A stretch of 41,634 nt of DNA from an uncultured Mycobacterium sp. (GTDB lineage Bacteria; Actinomycetota; Actinomycetes; Mycobacteriales; Mycobacteriaceae). The stretch spans positions 1-41,634 of the forward strand of contig FLQS01000051.1 of assembly GCA_900078375.1 (NCBI GenBank). The letters are read 5' to 3'. The number at the start of each line of letters is the position of its first letter. Position 1 is the first letter of the stretch. Positions 34,706 through 41,368 of this stretch are shown piece after piece. Under the pieces are notes generated by a model. The model was not told where the DNA came from. It saw only the letters and a list, made by a program, of their open reading frames with translations, and ran no database searches. A program made the position numbers and the translations under genes.

Positions 34706-36129
34706 CCTACAAGCCGCCACCCACCCCGTTCTGCGGTTTCGTGCGCGAGCCGGCCACCGGCCAACGCAAGGTCGCCGAATCCGGGCCGATGGTGCTGGTC
34801 TCCGCCCCCACCGGCACCGGCAAGACCCGCAGCGTGCTCGCCCCGGCGGCCGTCTTGTGGGGTGGCCCGGCCGTGGTTGTCAGTTCCAAAGACGACCTGT
34901 TTCAGCTTGTGGCACAACGTCGTTACGGACCGTCCGCGCTGATCGACCTGCGACCGGACTATGACGCCACCTATCCCGGCGTGACGTCGATGTCGTTTGA
35001 CCCCACCAAGATGATCACCACCCCTGATCAGGCGGTGACAGCGGCCAACACGATGATGCAGATGTCGGCCGTCGGCATGGGCTCGGGTGCCGATTCTGTC
35101 TCTGATGCCGGTATCTGGGAGTCCAACACCGAGGGTCCGCTGGCGGCGATGCTGTTCGCGGCATCTCTCAATGGCCAGGGAATGGACTGGGTTCTGCTCG
35201 CTGTCGACAACATGGAGTGGGAAGACGAGAAACTGCCCGTCGAGCCTGGTTGGCAGATGGCAGCTGTTGCGGTGCAGGAGTTTCCGCTGTTCTACAACGC
35301 GCTACGCCGCACCCTGAACATGGATCCCAAACAGCGCGACAGTATCGCTCTGACGATGCGCAAAGCGGTCATGCCGTGGATGCGACTGTCACTCCGCGGC
35401 AATCAGCCCGACGCGTTCAGCGCGGATTTCCTCGACGATCCTGACGCGACGCTGTACGTGCTGTCTTCCCCGGAGGGTGCAATCGCCGGGGCCGCAGTCA
35501 CCCTGCTGGAGAACCTGGTGAAGCTGTGGCGCGCCAAGACCGCACGCAAGGAAATGATGCATCGATTACTCGTCGTCATCGACGAGGCTGCCAACGTCGC
35601 CCCGATGCCGGCCCTGCGGCGGCACGTAGGAGAGGGCCGCGGCCTCGGTGTGAATCTCCTTCTGGCGGTGCAGGCATCGAGTCAGTTCGACACCGTCTAC
35701 GGCAGCGCCTATGCCAACGAACTGCGTGACATCTTTCCGGCTGCGCTGATCTTGTTCGGTGCTCCAGAAATGGAGATGCTGCGCCGCGCTGAGGAGTGGA
35801 GCTTGCAGACCACCCGTCGCACGGAGTCCTTCGATCAGGCAACAGGGTCCAAAACACTGTCGTCGCATACCGATAGCACCCTCGATTACCGAAGGCTGCT
35901 GCCCGCCAACAAGGACAAGGGACGCCTGCTCGTCAGAGGAACGCCGGGGGTCGAAACTGAACTTCTCGACTGGTCGGAATTCATTCCCCTGTACGACGCA
36001 GAAGTCCAGAAGCTCATCGCCGCCCGCTACGGTCGCGGCCGCGCAAGCACCGCGGGGCGACAGTCAGTGTGGGAGCGCCTGGCGGTGCGTCACCAGAAAG
36101 CGATGGAGTCGACTCGGAGGAGCCGATGA
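34702..36129 (+). CDS. virD4: VirD4/TcpA-like type IV coupling ATPase, soluble form
   Basis: ATG 34702 overlaps the preceding stop and gives 475 aa. Walker A APTGTGKT lies at 35-42. VVVSSKDDL follows, then an all-alpha-domain-like insertion (AGIWESNTEGPLAAMLFA). Walker B LLVVIDEAANV is near 287-297, then HVGEGRGLGVNLLLAVQAS, typical of VirD4/TraG coupling proteins. These ATPases bring relaxase-bound DNA to the channel. The usual N-terminal membrane helices are missing and are probably supplied by the upstream gene. The stop overlaps the next ATG. This gene type is shared by pRAW-like plasmids. Confidence 0.9.
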   Translation: MTYKPPPTPFCGFVREPATGQRKVAESGPMVLVSAPTGTGKTRSVLAPAAVLWGGPAVVVSSKDDLFQLVAQRRYGPSALIDLRPDYDATYPGVTSMSFDPTKMITTPDQAVTAANTMMQMSAVGMGSGADSVSDAGIWESNTEGPLAAMLFAASLNGQGMDWVLLAVDNMEWEDEKLPVEPGWQMAAVAVQEFPLFYNALRRTLNMDPKQRDSIALTMRKAVMPWMRLSLRGNQPDAFSADFLDDPDATLYVLSSPEGAIAGAAVTLLENLVKLWRAKTARKEMMHRLLVVIDEAANVAPMPALRRHVGEGRGLGVNLLLAVQASSQFDTVYGSAYANELRDIFPAALILFGAPEMEMLRRAEEWSLQTTRRTESFDQATGSKTLSSHTDSTLDYRRLLPANKDKGRLLVRGTPGVETELLDWSEFIPLYDAEVQKLIAARYGRGRASTAGRQSVWERLAVRHQKAMESTRRSR

Positions 36130-36884
36130 CCTCCCCGGCGCTGCTGAGCACCCAACCGGACACGAAACACGCCCTTGGCATCAGGCCGGCTGCAACGCCG
36201 ACGCTGCAGGCGCGGGTTCTCGACGAGCTCGCCCGCCAGACCGGCCCGTCGACGACGACGGAGCTGCGGGCTGCTCTTGACCGGCCCGGCTGTCAACCCG
36301 TCGTTATCGAGCGCGTCTACGCCGTGCTGGTCGCACTGGAACGCAAAGGACTGGTGTATCGGCGCGCCAAATCCGTGGGCACCCGGCCGGTGTGGGAGCT
36401 GGGCCCACCACCGGCAGCCATCGACACAACGAGGTCAGACACCATGCACTGCACCCCCGCACCGCCGCGCGCCGCCGCGGCCCTGACCGCTCCGACACTC
36501 GAGGATCGCATCGCCCGGATCGAAACTCCGGCGCAGGCACGCGACGTGGCCGAGGTCCTCCTGGACCCCTGGGAAAGCGGCGCCTGGCAGCGCTGGAAGC
36601 CGCTGGCGAGCGCACCACTGGCAGGCTGGCTCTACACCGCACGCCGAGCTGATGTCAGTAGCCGGGTGGACTGGATTATCAGGGCCCTGGCTCACCGGGA
36701 GCGATGGGCGCGCGCCGCTCGCGACATCACGCACGACGAGCAGCTGCATGAGAGTCTGCGCTCGGTATCCCGGCTGGACGATCGCCAGTTCGCCGATGTC
36801 GGCTGGATGCTGGTGTTGGCCCTGTTTCCTTGGTCGTCCTGCACGGGCGCAACCGTTCCTACGCCCACGGCCGGTGACTGGTGA
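36126..36884 (+). CDS. Winged-helix protein coupled to the coupling-ATPase gene
   Basis: ATG 36126 overlaps the preceding stop (ATGA); 252 aa. Residues about 25-95 look like a winged helix: LQARVLDELARQTGPSTTTEL, VIERVYAVLVALERKGLVYRR, then a wing ending TRPVWELG. The C-terminal part is helical (LEDRIARIETPAQARDVAEVL, RADVSSRVDWIIRALAHRE) and not recognised. It could help recruit DNA or regulate the operon. The stop is overlapped by the next GTG. Placement between two transfer genes suggests a role in DNA processing or transfer. Confidence 0.7.
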   Translation: MTSPALLSTQPDTKHALGIRPAATPTLQARVLDELARQTGPSTTTELRAALDRPGCQPVVIERVYAVLVALERKGLVYRRAKSVGTRPVWELGPPPAAIDTTRSDTMHCTPAPPRAAAALTAPTLEDRIARIETPAQARDVAEVLLDPWESGAWQRWKPLASAPLAGWLYTARRADVSSRVDWIIRALAHRERWARAARDITHDEQLHESLRSVSRLDDRQFADVGWMLVLALFPWSSCTGATVPTPTAGDW

Positions 36885-37057
36885 AGCCCCGGCGTGGCCC
36901 GTGGCTCAGTGGGCTCCTCGTCGCGATGGCTGTCCTGGTTTGGATGGTCGGGCAGGTAATCGGCGGGGTGTTCGCCATGACCACCGACATGCTTTCGTCG
37001 TTCCCTTCCGGGCCTGGGCCCGGCGCCGGGTCAGCGTCCTCACAGTTTGCACCGTAG
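36881..37057 (+). CDS. 58-aa single-TM protein
   Basis: GTG 36881 overlaps the stop of the winged-helix gene as GTGA, the same coupling used across this operon. The product starts with a basic patch (MKPRRG), then has one transmembrane helix (about residues 9-32, LSGLLVAMAVLVWMVGQVIG) and a short Pro/Gly/Ser tail. It has positive-inside topology. It belongs to no family I know. Coupling and a clean helix make it a likely real small membrane subunit of the transfer system. Confidence 0.6.
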   Translation: MKPRRGPWLSGLLVAMAVLVWMVGQVIGGVFAMTTDMLSSFPSGPGPGAGSASSQFAP

Positions 37058-37077
37058 ACGAAAGGGCTCACCCCGCC

Positions 37078-37479
37078 ATGATCGAAATCCACACGGCCAC
37101 AGAAGCCCTCACTGCCGCGCAGCGGCTGCTCGACGCCCAGACCGGCGCCGGTGGTGCCGACTTCTGGCAGTCCTATTCGGTCTCTCCACTGGCCGCGATT
37201 CTGCTGACAACAGCGCACGACAACGCCGAGTTCGCCGACCTTGTCGCTGTCCGCGAGGTGCTGGCCGTATCCCCATCGCAGCCAGACGGTCTGCCCCAGG
37301 GGTGGGTGTCCATTGCGCAGCGGTGCCCCGACCCGCTCCTGAGCAGCACTCTGCACAGAGCGGCTGGATTGGAGCCCACGACAGCGCGATTCCTTCTGCA
37401 TAAGCGCCCTGGCAGCGCTCGCACGCTCATGACTTTCCGGCGCAACACGGCCCCCTTGCGCCGCCCAACGACACGGTGA
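37078..37479 (+). CDS. Stand-alone protein resembling the coupling protein all-alpha domain
   Basis: ATG 37078 (AAAGG upstream, loose spacing); 133 aa. The segment GADFWQSYSVSPLAAILLTTA, followed by an ADLVAVREVLA helix, matches the all-alpha-domain pattern of VirD4-type proteins (FW...A...LAALL..A). It aligns by eye with AGIWESNTEGPLAAMLFAAS of the coupling ATPase in this window. There is no nucleotide-binding motif. The all-alpha domain selects the relaxase/DNA substrate, so this could be a separate specificity factor. It ends the coupled operon that starts at 33592. Confidence 0.6.
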   Translation: MIEIHTATEALTAAQRLLDAQTGAGGADFWQSYSVSPLAAILLTTAHDNAEFADLVAVREVLAVSPSQPDGLPQGWVSIAQRCPDPLLSSTLHRAAGLEPTTARFLLHKRPGSARTLMTFRRNTAPLRRPTTR

Positions 37480-37616
37480 GACATCTCATGGCCCGAGCAA
37501 GTCGAGTTCGTGGACCTGAGTGGCGGAGCGTCGGGTGGGCCGAGAGTAGCTGGCCTGGCATCTCGCGCTCGCATTCGCCGCGTGGATTCGACGAACAACG
37601 AAGGAGAACAGAAATC

Positions 37617-37873
37617 ATGATCCAGCTCAGACGAAGCACGTTCTGCGTCAAACGTTGATCGCGCTCATGGCGGGTCAGACGCTCGACGAGCACGAGAATC
37701 CCGGCGAAGCGACCCTCCAAGTTCTGCACGGACGCGTCCGGCTCACCGCTGGCAGCGACGCCTGGGAAGGATCGCCCGGCGATCTGATCATCGTGCCCGG
37801 TTCACGCCATGCACTCGAAGCCATCGAGACATCCACGGTCTTGCTGACAGTGGCGAAACTTCCTGCACCATAG
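37617..37873 (+). pseudogene. Cupin-domain protein, N-terminally truncated and frame-broken
   Basis: AAGGAG 10 nt before ATG 37617 marks a start, but that frame ends after 13 codons at 37658. The recognisable cupin lies in another frame. Its full family-like text starts upstream of any start codon (KHVLRQTLIAL) and continues from TTG 37655 with DEHENPGEATLQVLHGRVRL and PGDLIIVPGSRHALEA. The short ORF's TGA overlaps the TTG, so reinitiation could still make a 72-aa product. Small mycobacterial cupins of this type normally have about 35-40 more N-terminal residues. I read it as a decayed gene, though a short functional cupin is possible. Confidence 0.6.
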
Positions 37874-38241
37874 GCGATATCGGCGACGGATCAAGACTGA
37901 CGCCGTTGCGGCACCGCCAACTTTCGCGGTGGTCGCAAACACTAGGTTGCGTACTGCGACCATGGCTGGGCGGTGAAACCCAACACTGAGACAACCGGCC
38001 GCAATCCGCAAAAGGACAACTTCAATGCGAAAAATGACAACTTCATTGAGACCGGACAGATGCTCTGGATTGAAGTATGCTGCAGTGCGACATACTAACT
38101 GCGCACTGGATATCGACGGTATCAAGACGGGTCGTATTTCTGCCGGAAATGGTTCCTGGCAATGTCAACCTGAAATGGCCCCGGCATGACGCGGTCGGAT
38201 TTGGCCCCAGGTGGTGGGCTCGGAATGTGCGAGGGTGGCTG
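37874..38241. other. Intergenic region with GACAAC repeats
   Basis: About 370 bases with no supported gene. It holds three GACAAC-led repeats (37990-38048). The DNA is more AT-rich than its surroundings between about 38000 and 38110. It separates the transfer operon's end from unrelated cargo. Confidence 0.4.
37990..38048. repeat. Three imperfect GACAAC repeats
   Basis: GACAAC begins at 37990, 38015 and 38036. The last two copies are GACAACTTCAATG and GACAACTTCATTG (12 of 13 identical), starting 21 bp apart, two helical turns. CAATNCGNAAAA follows GACAAC in copies 1 and 2. Such arrays occur as operators or inside the ends of IS21-type elements. No transposase is present in the window. Confidence 0.5.
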
Positions 38242-38583
38242 TTAGCCCCAGAAGATGCCGGTGGGGTCTTTGTCGATCTCGGTGAGCAGGTCCTGGACGT
38301 GGGTCGAGGGGTCGAGTAGGTCGTAGCGGTGGAATCGCTGGTTGCGGTCACGCCAGTAGAGGGTCCAGATTTTGGTGGTGGCGGTGTAGCGCAGGCGGGC
38401 GATCGGGAAGCTGATCCAGTCCGGGCCGAGGTCTTCACGCCAGGGCGGGCGGTGCTCGGTGATGGTCAAATGCCTGGTGGCAATGTCGCATTCAACGCGT
38501 ACTTCGTGGCGCGCCTCGTCGAGAACTCTTGCGGCGCACCATCGTTGCACGCGTGCGACATCAAGGTCAGGCAGTGTCATCAC
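38242..38583 (-). CDS. DUF3024 domain protein
   Basis: A 113-aa protein, the normal size for DUF3024. It has the typical features: RVQRWCAARV near the N-terminus, ITEHRPPW, and a beta-rich core with IARLRYTATTKIWTLYWRDRN and FHRYDLL. It ends with IDKDPTGIFWG. DUF3024 proteins are small actinobacterial proteins of unknown function. Its start lies 3 nt after the stop of the upstream 192-aa gene, so the two form an operon. Confidence 0.8.
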   Translation of the reverse strand: MMTLPDLDVARVQRWCAARVLDEARHEVRVECDIATRHLTITEHRPPWREDLGPDWISFPIARLRYTATTKIWTLYWRDRNQRFHRYDLLDPSTHVQDLLTEIDKDPTGIFWG

Positions 38584-38586
38584 TGG

Positions 38587-39165
38587 TCACCAGCGGGGTT
38601 GGCCGGTGGCGGCGGCGAGGTGGTCGTAGGCAGAGTCGAGTTGTCGTTGGCGGCGCCGGTTGGGCTCATGGTTGGCTTCGGCGGCCAGCGCATCGATCAG
38701 TTCGTCGAGTTCGGTGTCGGTCAGCGCGAGGTGCAGCGATTCGTCGTAGGCGCGAATCGCGAAAACTGCTCTCTGGCAGTCCTTGTCGAGGAACGGAAGG
38801 GAGCGCAGGACCGCTGCGGTGGCGGCGTCGACCACGATGTCGCGTACCGGTTCGGTGGCGCTCAACTGCTGGCGACGCAGGTCGTAGATCGATGCGGCCC
38901 AGTTGCTGATGGTGCCGTGATCCCCGCAGTGACTGCAGCACCAGTCGATGGGCTGCTCTGGTTGGGCGCACGCCACCGTGATGCGGCCCAGGCAGGCGCG
39001 GTTGGCGGGTCGGCGGCGGCACGGCAGAGCGGTTTCCCACCGGATGTGGGCATCCCCGGCGCTGGCCGCGGCCACGATAGCGCTCAGGTGCTCGGCGAGC
39101 TTGCGTGCCGGCCCCGGAGTCTCGGGACCCACGTCGAGGAAGTGGTGCAGATCGGCGACCAACAT
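38587..39165 (-). CDS. Hypothetical protein paired with DUF3024, 5' end uncertain
   Basis: ATG 39165 gives 192 aa, with a CCSHCGDHG cysteine/histidine cluster in the middle that could bind zinc, and a helical acidic C-terminus (LTDTELDELIDALAAEANHE). No ribosome-binding site precedes this ATG. The same frame stays open and protein-like upstream (PPFLKQAVAPRGSYSDQVM) but has no ATG, GTG or TTG. The gene may be 5'-truncated by rearrangement or start at a rare codon such as CTG. Followed after 3 nt by the DUF3024 gene. Function unknown. Confidence 0.65.
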   Translation of the reverse strand: MLVADLHHFLDVGPETPGPARKLAEHLSAIVAAASAGDAHIRWETALPCRRRPANRACLGRITVACAQPEQPIDWCCSHCGDHGTISNWAASIYDLRRQQLSATEPVRDIVVDAATAAVLRSLPFLDKDCQRAVFAIRAYDESLHLALTDTELDELIDALAAEANHEPNRRRQRQLDSAYDHLAAATGQPRW

Positions 39166-39304
39166 GACTTGGTCACTGTAGCTGCCGCGTGGTGCTACGG
39201 CCTGTTTCAGGAACGGGGGTGCTCGGTCGCGGCGCTGGTGCGCCGTTTGCGGGCGTGGGTCACCCCCGCCGAGCGTTCTTCGCGTTCGCTGCCGGGAAGA
39301 AACG

Positions 39305-39490
39305 GTGTGGCGCTATCAAATTAGGCTAGTTCGGGCCGGCGTCGAGGTGATCGAGTCGTACCGTTTTCTGTGGTGCCCGATCGCGAACCGCATCGCCGAA
39401 CTGCCCATCCCGCGCGACAAGCAACTCCGGCGCGGCATCGAAGAGACCTTGAACCGAATCAAAACTGAAGCCGAACAGGCTTCCGATTAG
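39305..39490 (+). CDS. Possible 61-aa hypothetical protein
   Basis: GTG 39305 with GGGAAG about 7 nt upstream gives 61 aa, ending in a helical, charged stretch (RDKQLRRGIEETLNRIKTEAE). Composition looks coding, but no family is recognised. It overlaps the antisense upstream extension of the 192-aa gene, so only one of the two can be a full gene. Confidence 0.35.
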   Translation: MWRYQIRLVRAGVEVIESYRFLWCPIANRIAELPIPRDKQLRRGIEETLNRIKTEAEQASD

Positions 39491-39491
39491 C

Positions 39492-39757
39492 TCAGATCCG
39501 GCGGGCTGTCCCGGGTATGTGACTCTTTGGCGGATCGAGCGCTGACACGCTGAACACGAATCGGCCGACTCCATCGATGCGAAAACCGCTGTCCTCGAAT
39601 GCTTTTCCGGTGTCGCGCCCCATATGGCAGCCGCCGGAGATCGTCGGCCACACGGTCGCAGCGGCTGTCCGCTGCAGCGCCTTCCGAAGCGAATGAGCTG
39701 AGGCAACGTGCTCGTTGAAGCGAAGTTCGCCACCGGGTCGGACAACGCGGTCGGTGG
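39492..39757 (-). pseudogene. C-terminal remnant of a class I SAM methyltransferase
   Basis: About 85 residues read as the last third of a small-molecule methyltransferase: RVVRPGGELRFNEHV (post-motif strand and turn), ATVWPTISGGCHMGRDT, FEDSGFRIDGVGRF, and an end PPKSHIPGTARR. The SAM-binding N-terminal half is missing. The frame continues upstream only as non-coding text antisense to arsR sequence. The ArsR gene ends at 39776, so the breakpoint lies within about 25 bp of it, and the regulator was probably joined here by recombination. Confidence 0.65.
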
Positions 39758-39775
39758 GTGCACCGCCGCTGTTTG

Positions 39776-40147
39776 TCACGTTGTTCCGGGTGGATGGCTG
39801 TCTACGCCGTATGTCGGGCAGACGGCCACTGCCTGACCGGTCGCATCCAACACGGCCTGGGCAGAGGCGAGCACATCGATCAGTGCGGGTTGGGTCAGCC
39901 GAAACAGCGAGGCGCGCCCCACCGGCTCGGAGTCCACCAGCCCGCAGTCCCGCAGGCAGGCAAGGTGTTTGGACACGGTGGACTGCGCCAGCCCCACCGC
40001 CTGCACCAGTTCGACGACACGCGCTGGCCCGGCCGCCAGTCGGCGCACAATCGCCAGCCGGGTTGGGTCCCCGAGAGAACGAAACAATGCCGCCGCCGGT
40101 GCCAGCTCGACTCGCTGCAATTCTCCCGACCCGGTCGTCATCTCCAT
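39776..40147 (-). CDS. ArsR-family metal-sensing repressor, CmtR-like
   Basis: A 123-aa ArsR/SmtB winged-helix protein: LFRSLGDPTRLAIVRRL, recognition helix AQSTVSKHLACLRDCGL, then the wing. Cys64 and Cys68 in CLRDC and Cys110 in AVCPTYG match the three Cd/Pb-binding cysteines of M. tuberculosis CmtR (C57, C61, C102). The metal should release it from DNA. A TATAAC at 40154-40160 (minus strand) lies just upstream of ATG 40147, so the mRNA may be nearly leaderless. It is divergent from the SHOCT/cupredoxin genes and may control them; its usual downstream transporter is absent. Confidence 0.85.
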   Translation of the reverse strand: MEMTTGSGELQRVELAPAAALFRSLGDPTRLAIVRRLAAGPARVVELVQAVGLAQSTVSKHLACLRDCGLVDSEPVGRASLFRLTQPALIDVLASAQAVLDATGQAVAVCPTYGVDSHPPGTT

Positions 40148-40219
40148 TCGGCAATGTTATAGCGGTTCGGTAGGGGAAAGGACCATCGGCCCTACTCCCC
40201 GCCGCAGCACCCGCGCATG

Positions 40220-40244
40220 CTGACCTCACGAATGCTCAGGTCAG
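40220..40244. promoter_or_regulatory. Inverted repeat upstream of the SHOCT gene
   Basis: CTGACCT (40220-40226) and AGGTCAG (40238-40244) form perfect 7-bp arms with an 11-nt spacer, about 22 bp before the SHOCT ATG at 40267. Size and symmetry fit an operator for a dimeric repressor, possibly the ArsR-type protein encoded divergently. Confidence 0.5.
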
Positions 40245-40266
40245 TGCTGGTGTTTGGGAGGCAGCG

Positions 40267-40536
40267 ATGTGTGGATACGGATATGGCTGGGGTAACGGCT
40301 GGGGCGGGGGCGGCATCCTGATGACGGTCTTGATGTTCGTGCTGCTGGTCGCGGTGATCGTGGCGATCATCTTCGCCGTCCGCCATCTGTCGGGTAGCGC
40401 CAGCCCCCACCACCGAGGCGGTCCGGGCCCCGAAGGGATGCGCGCCGAAGATCGGCTGGCCGACCGCTTCGCCCGAGGTGAGGTCGACGAAGACGAATTT
40501 CGGCAGCGCATGACGCTGCTGCGGGAACACCGCTGA
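40267..40536 (+). CDS. SHOCT-domain small membrane protein
   Basis: An 89-aa protein; GGGAGG lies 6 nt or so before ATG 40267. A Gly/Trp/Tyr-rich start precedes one transmembrane helix (about 17-40). The C-terminal SHOCT motif is RLADRFARGEVDEDEFRQR (residues about 63-81). SHOCT proteins are short oligomerisation modules often placed next to metal-resistance genes. It is separated by 5 nt from the cupredoxin gene, so they form one operon. Its molecular role is unknown. Confidence 0.85.
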   Translation: MCGYGYGWGNGWGGGGILMTVLMFVLLVAVIVAIIFAVRHLSGSASPHHRGGPGPEGMRAEDRLADRFARGEVDEDEFRQRMTLLREHR

Positions 40537-40541
40537 CAGCG

Positions 40542-41324
40542 ATGAGTTCCCATCGGGGATCGCGTGACTTGGCTATCGCGCTCGGCGCGGTGGTGGTCGC
40601 AATCGCATGCGCCGTGGCATTGAGCGTCGGACTAGCTATCCGCCATAGCCGCGTCGCCGCCAACGCGCCGTACCCGACTGGCCCAGGAATGATGGGACCC
40701 GGACAATGGGGCCCCGGGCAGTGGGGACCGGGAATGATGGGACCCGGAATGATGGGGCCTGGGCGGTCTGCGGCTGCCCCATCGTGCGCGGCACCGGCGC
40801 TGCCGGGCACCGTTGTCGACGTCACCCTCACCGATATGCGCGGCATGATGGGACCCCGCGGCATGATGGGCCCCGGGATGATGGGGCCGGGTTGGAACGG
40901 CCAGTATGGCCCCGGGCAAAACGGCTACCGAGGCCCCGGGATGGGGATGGGAATGATGGGGATGATGCGCATCCTCATCTATCCGGCCACCGTCCCGCCG
41001 GGGCAGGTGTCGTTCCGAGTGACCAATGCCGGTGTGCTGAACCACGAATTGGTGATCTTGCCTCTCGCGAAGGGCCAGTATCCCGGCCAGAGGGCCATCG
41101 GTCCGGACGGCAAGGTCGATGAGGCCGGCAGCCTTGGCGAAGCCTCACGGACATGCGGTGCTGACCGTGGTGACGACAATCCGAGCAACACCGGCATTGC
41201 CGCTGGGGCAAGTGGCTGGACCACGGTCACCCTCACACCCGGACGCTACGAGTTGATCTGCAACATCACCGGTCACTACTGGACCGGAATGTATGCCGAA
41301 CTCGACGTCAGCCCACCCAAGTAG
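40542..41324 (+). CDS. Exported cupredoxin (sulfocyanin-like) with Met-rich repeats
   Basis: A 260-aa protein with an N-terminal signal anchor (residues about 10-33). A low-complexity region of GPGMM and GPGQW repeats follows (about 47-75, again about 100-140), of the type that binds Cu(I). The C-terminal cupredoxin domain has a full type-1 copper site: His168 (NHEL), Cys240, His245 and Met250 in C-x4-H-x4-M. This fits a blue copper or sulfocyanin-like protein that binds or relays copper outside the membrane. It starts 5 nt after the SHOCT gene. Copper tolerance is the likely role. Confidence 0.85.
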   Translation: MSSHRGSRDLAIALGAVVVAIACAVALSVGLAIRHSRVAANAPYPTGPGMMGPGQWGPGQWGPGMMGPGMMGPGRSAAAPSCAAPALPGTVVDVTLTDMRGMMGPRGMMGPGMMGPGWNGQYGPGQNGYRGPGMGMGMMGMMRILIYPATVPPGQVSFRVTNAGVLNHELVILPLAKGQYPGQRAIGPDGKVDEAGSLGEASRTCGADRGDDNPSNTGIAAGASGWTTVTLTPGRYELICNITGHYWTGMYAELDVSPPK

Positions 41325-41368
41325 CCGCTCATGAAGGTGGCAGGCAAGATTAGAAGGGGTGAAAAACT

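Noticed and set aside
37476..37658. 60-aa ORF overlapping the stop of the all-alpha-like gene as GTGA
   Set aside because: Composition is unlike protein, and its end overlaps an independent AAGGAG-ATG start of the cupin remnant.
38329..39324. 331-aa plus-strand ORF
   Set aside because: Antisense to the DUF3024 pair; Val/Gly-rich composition without domains.
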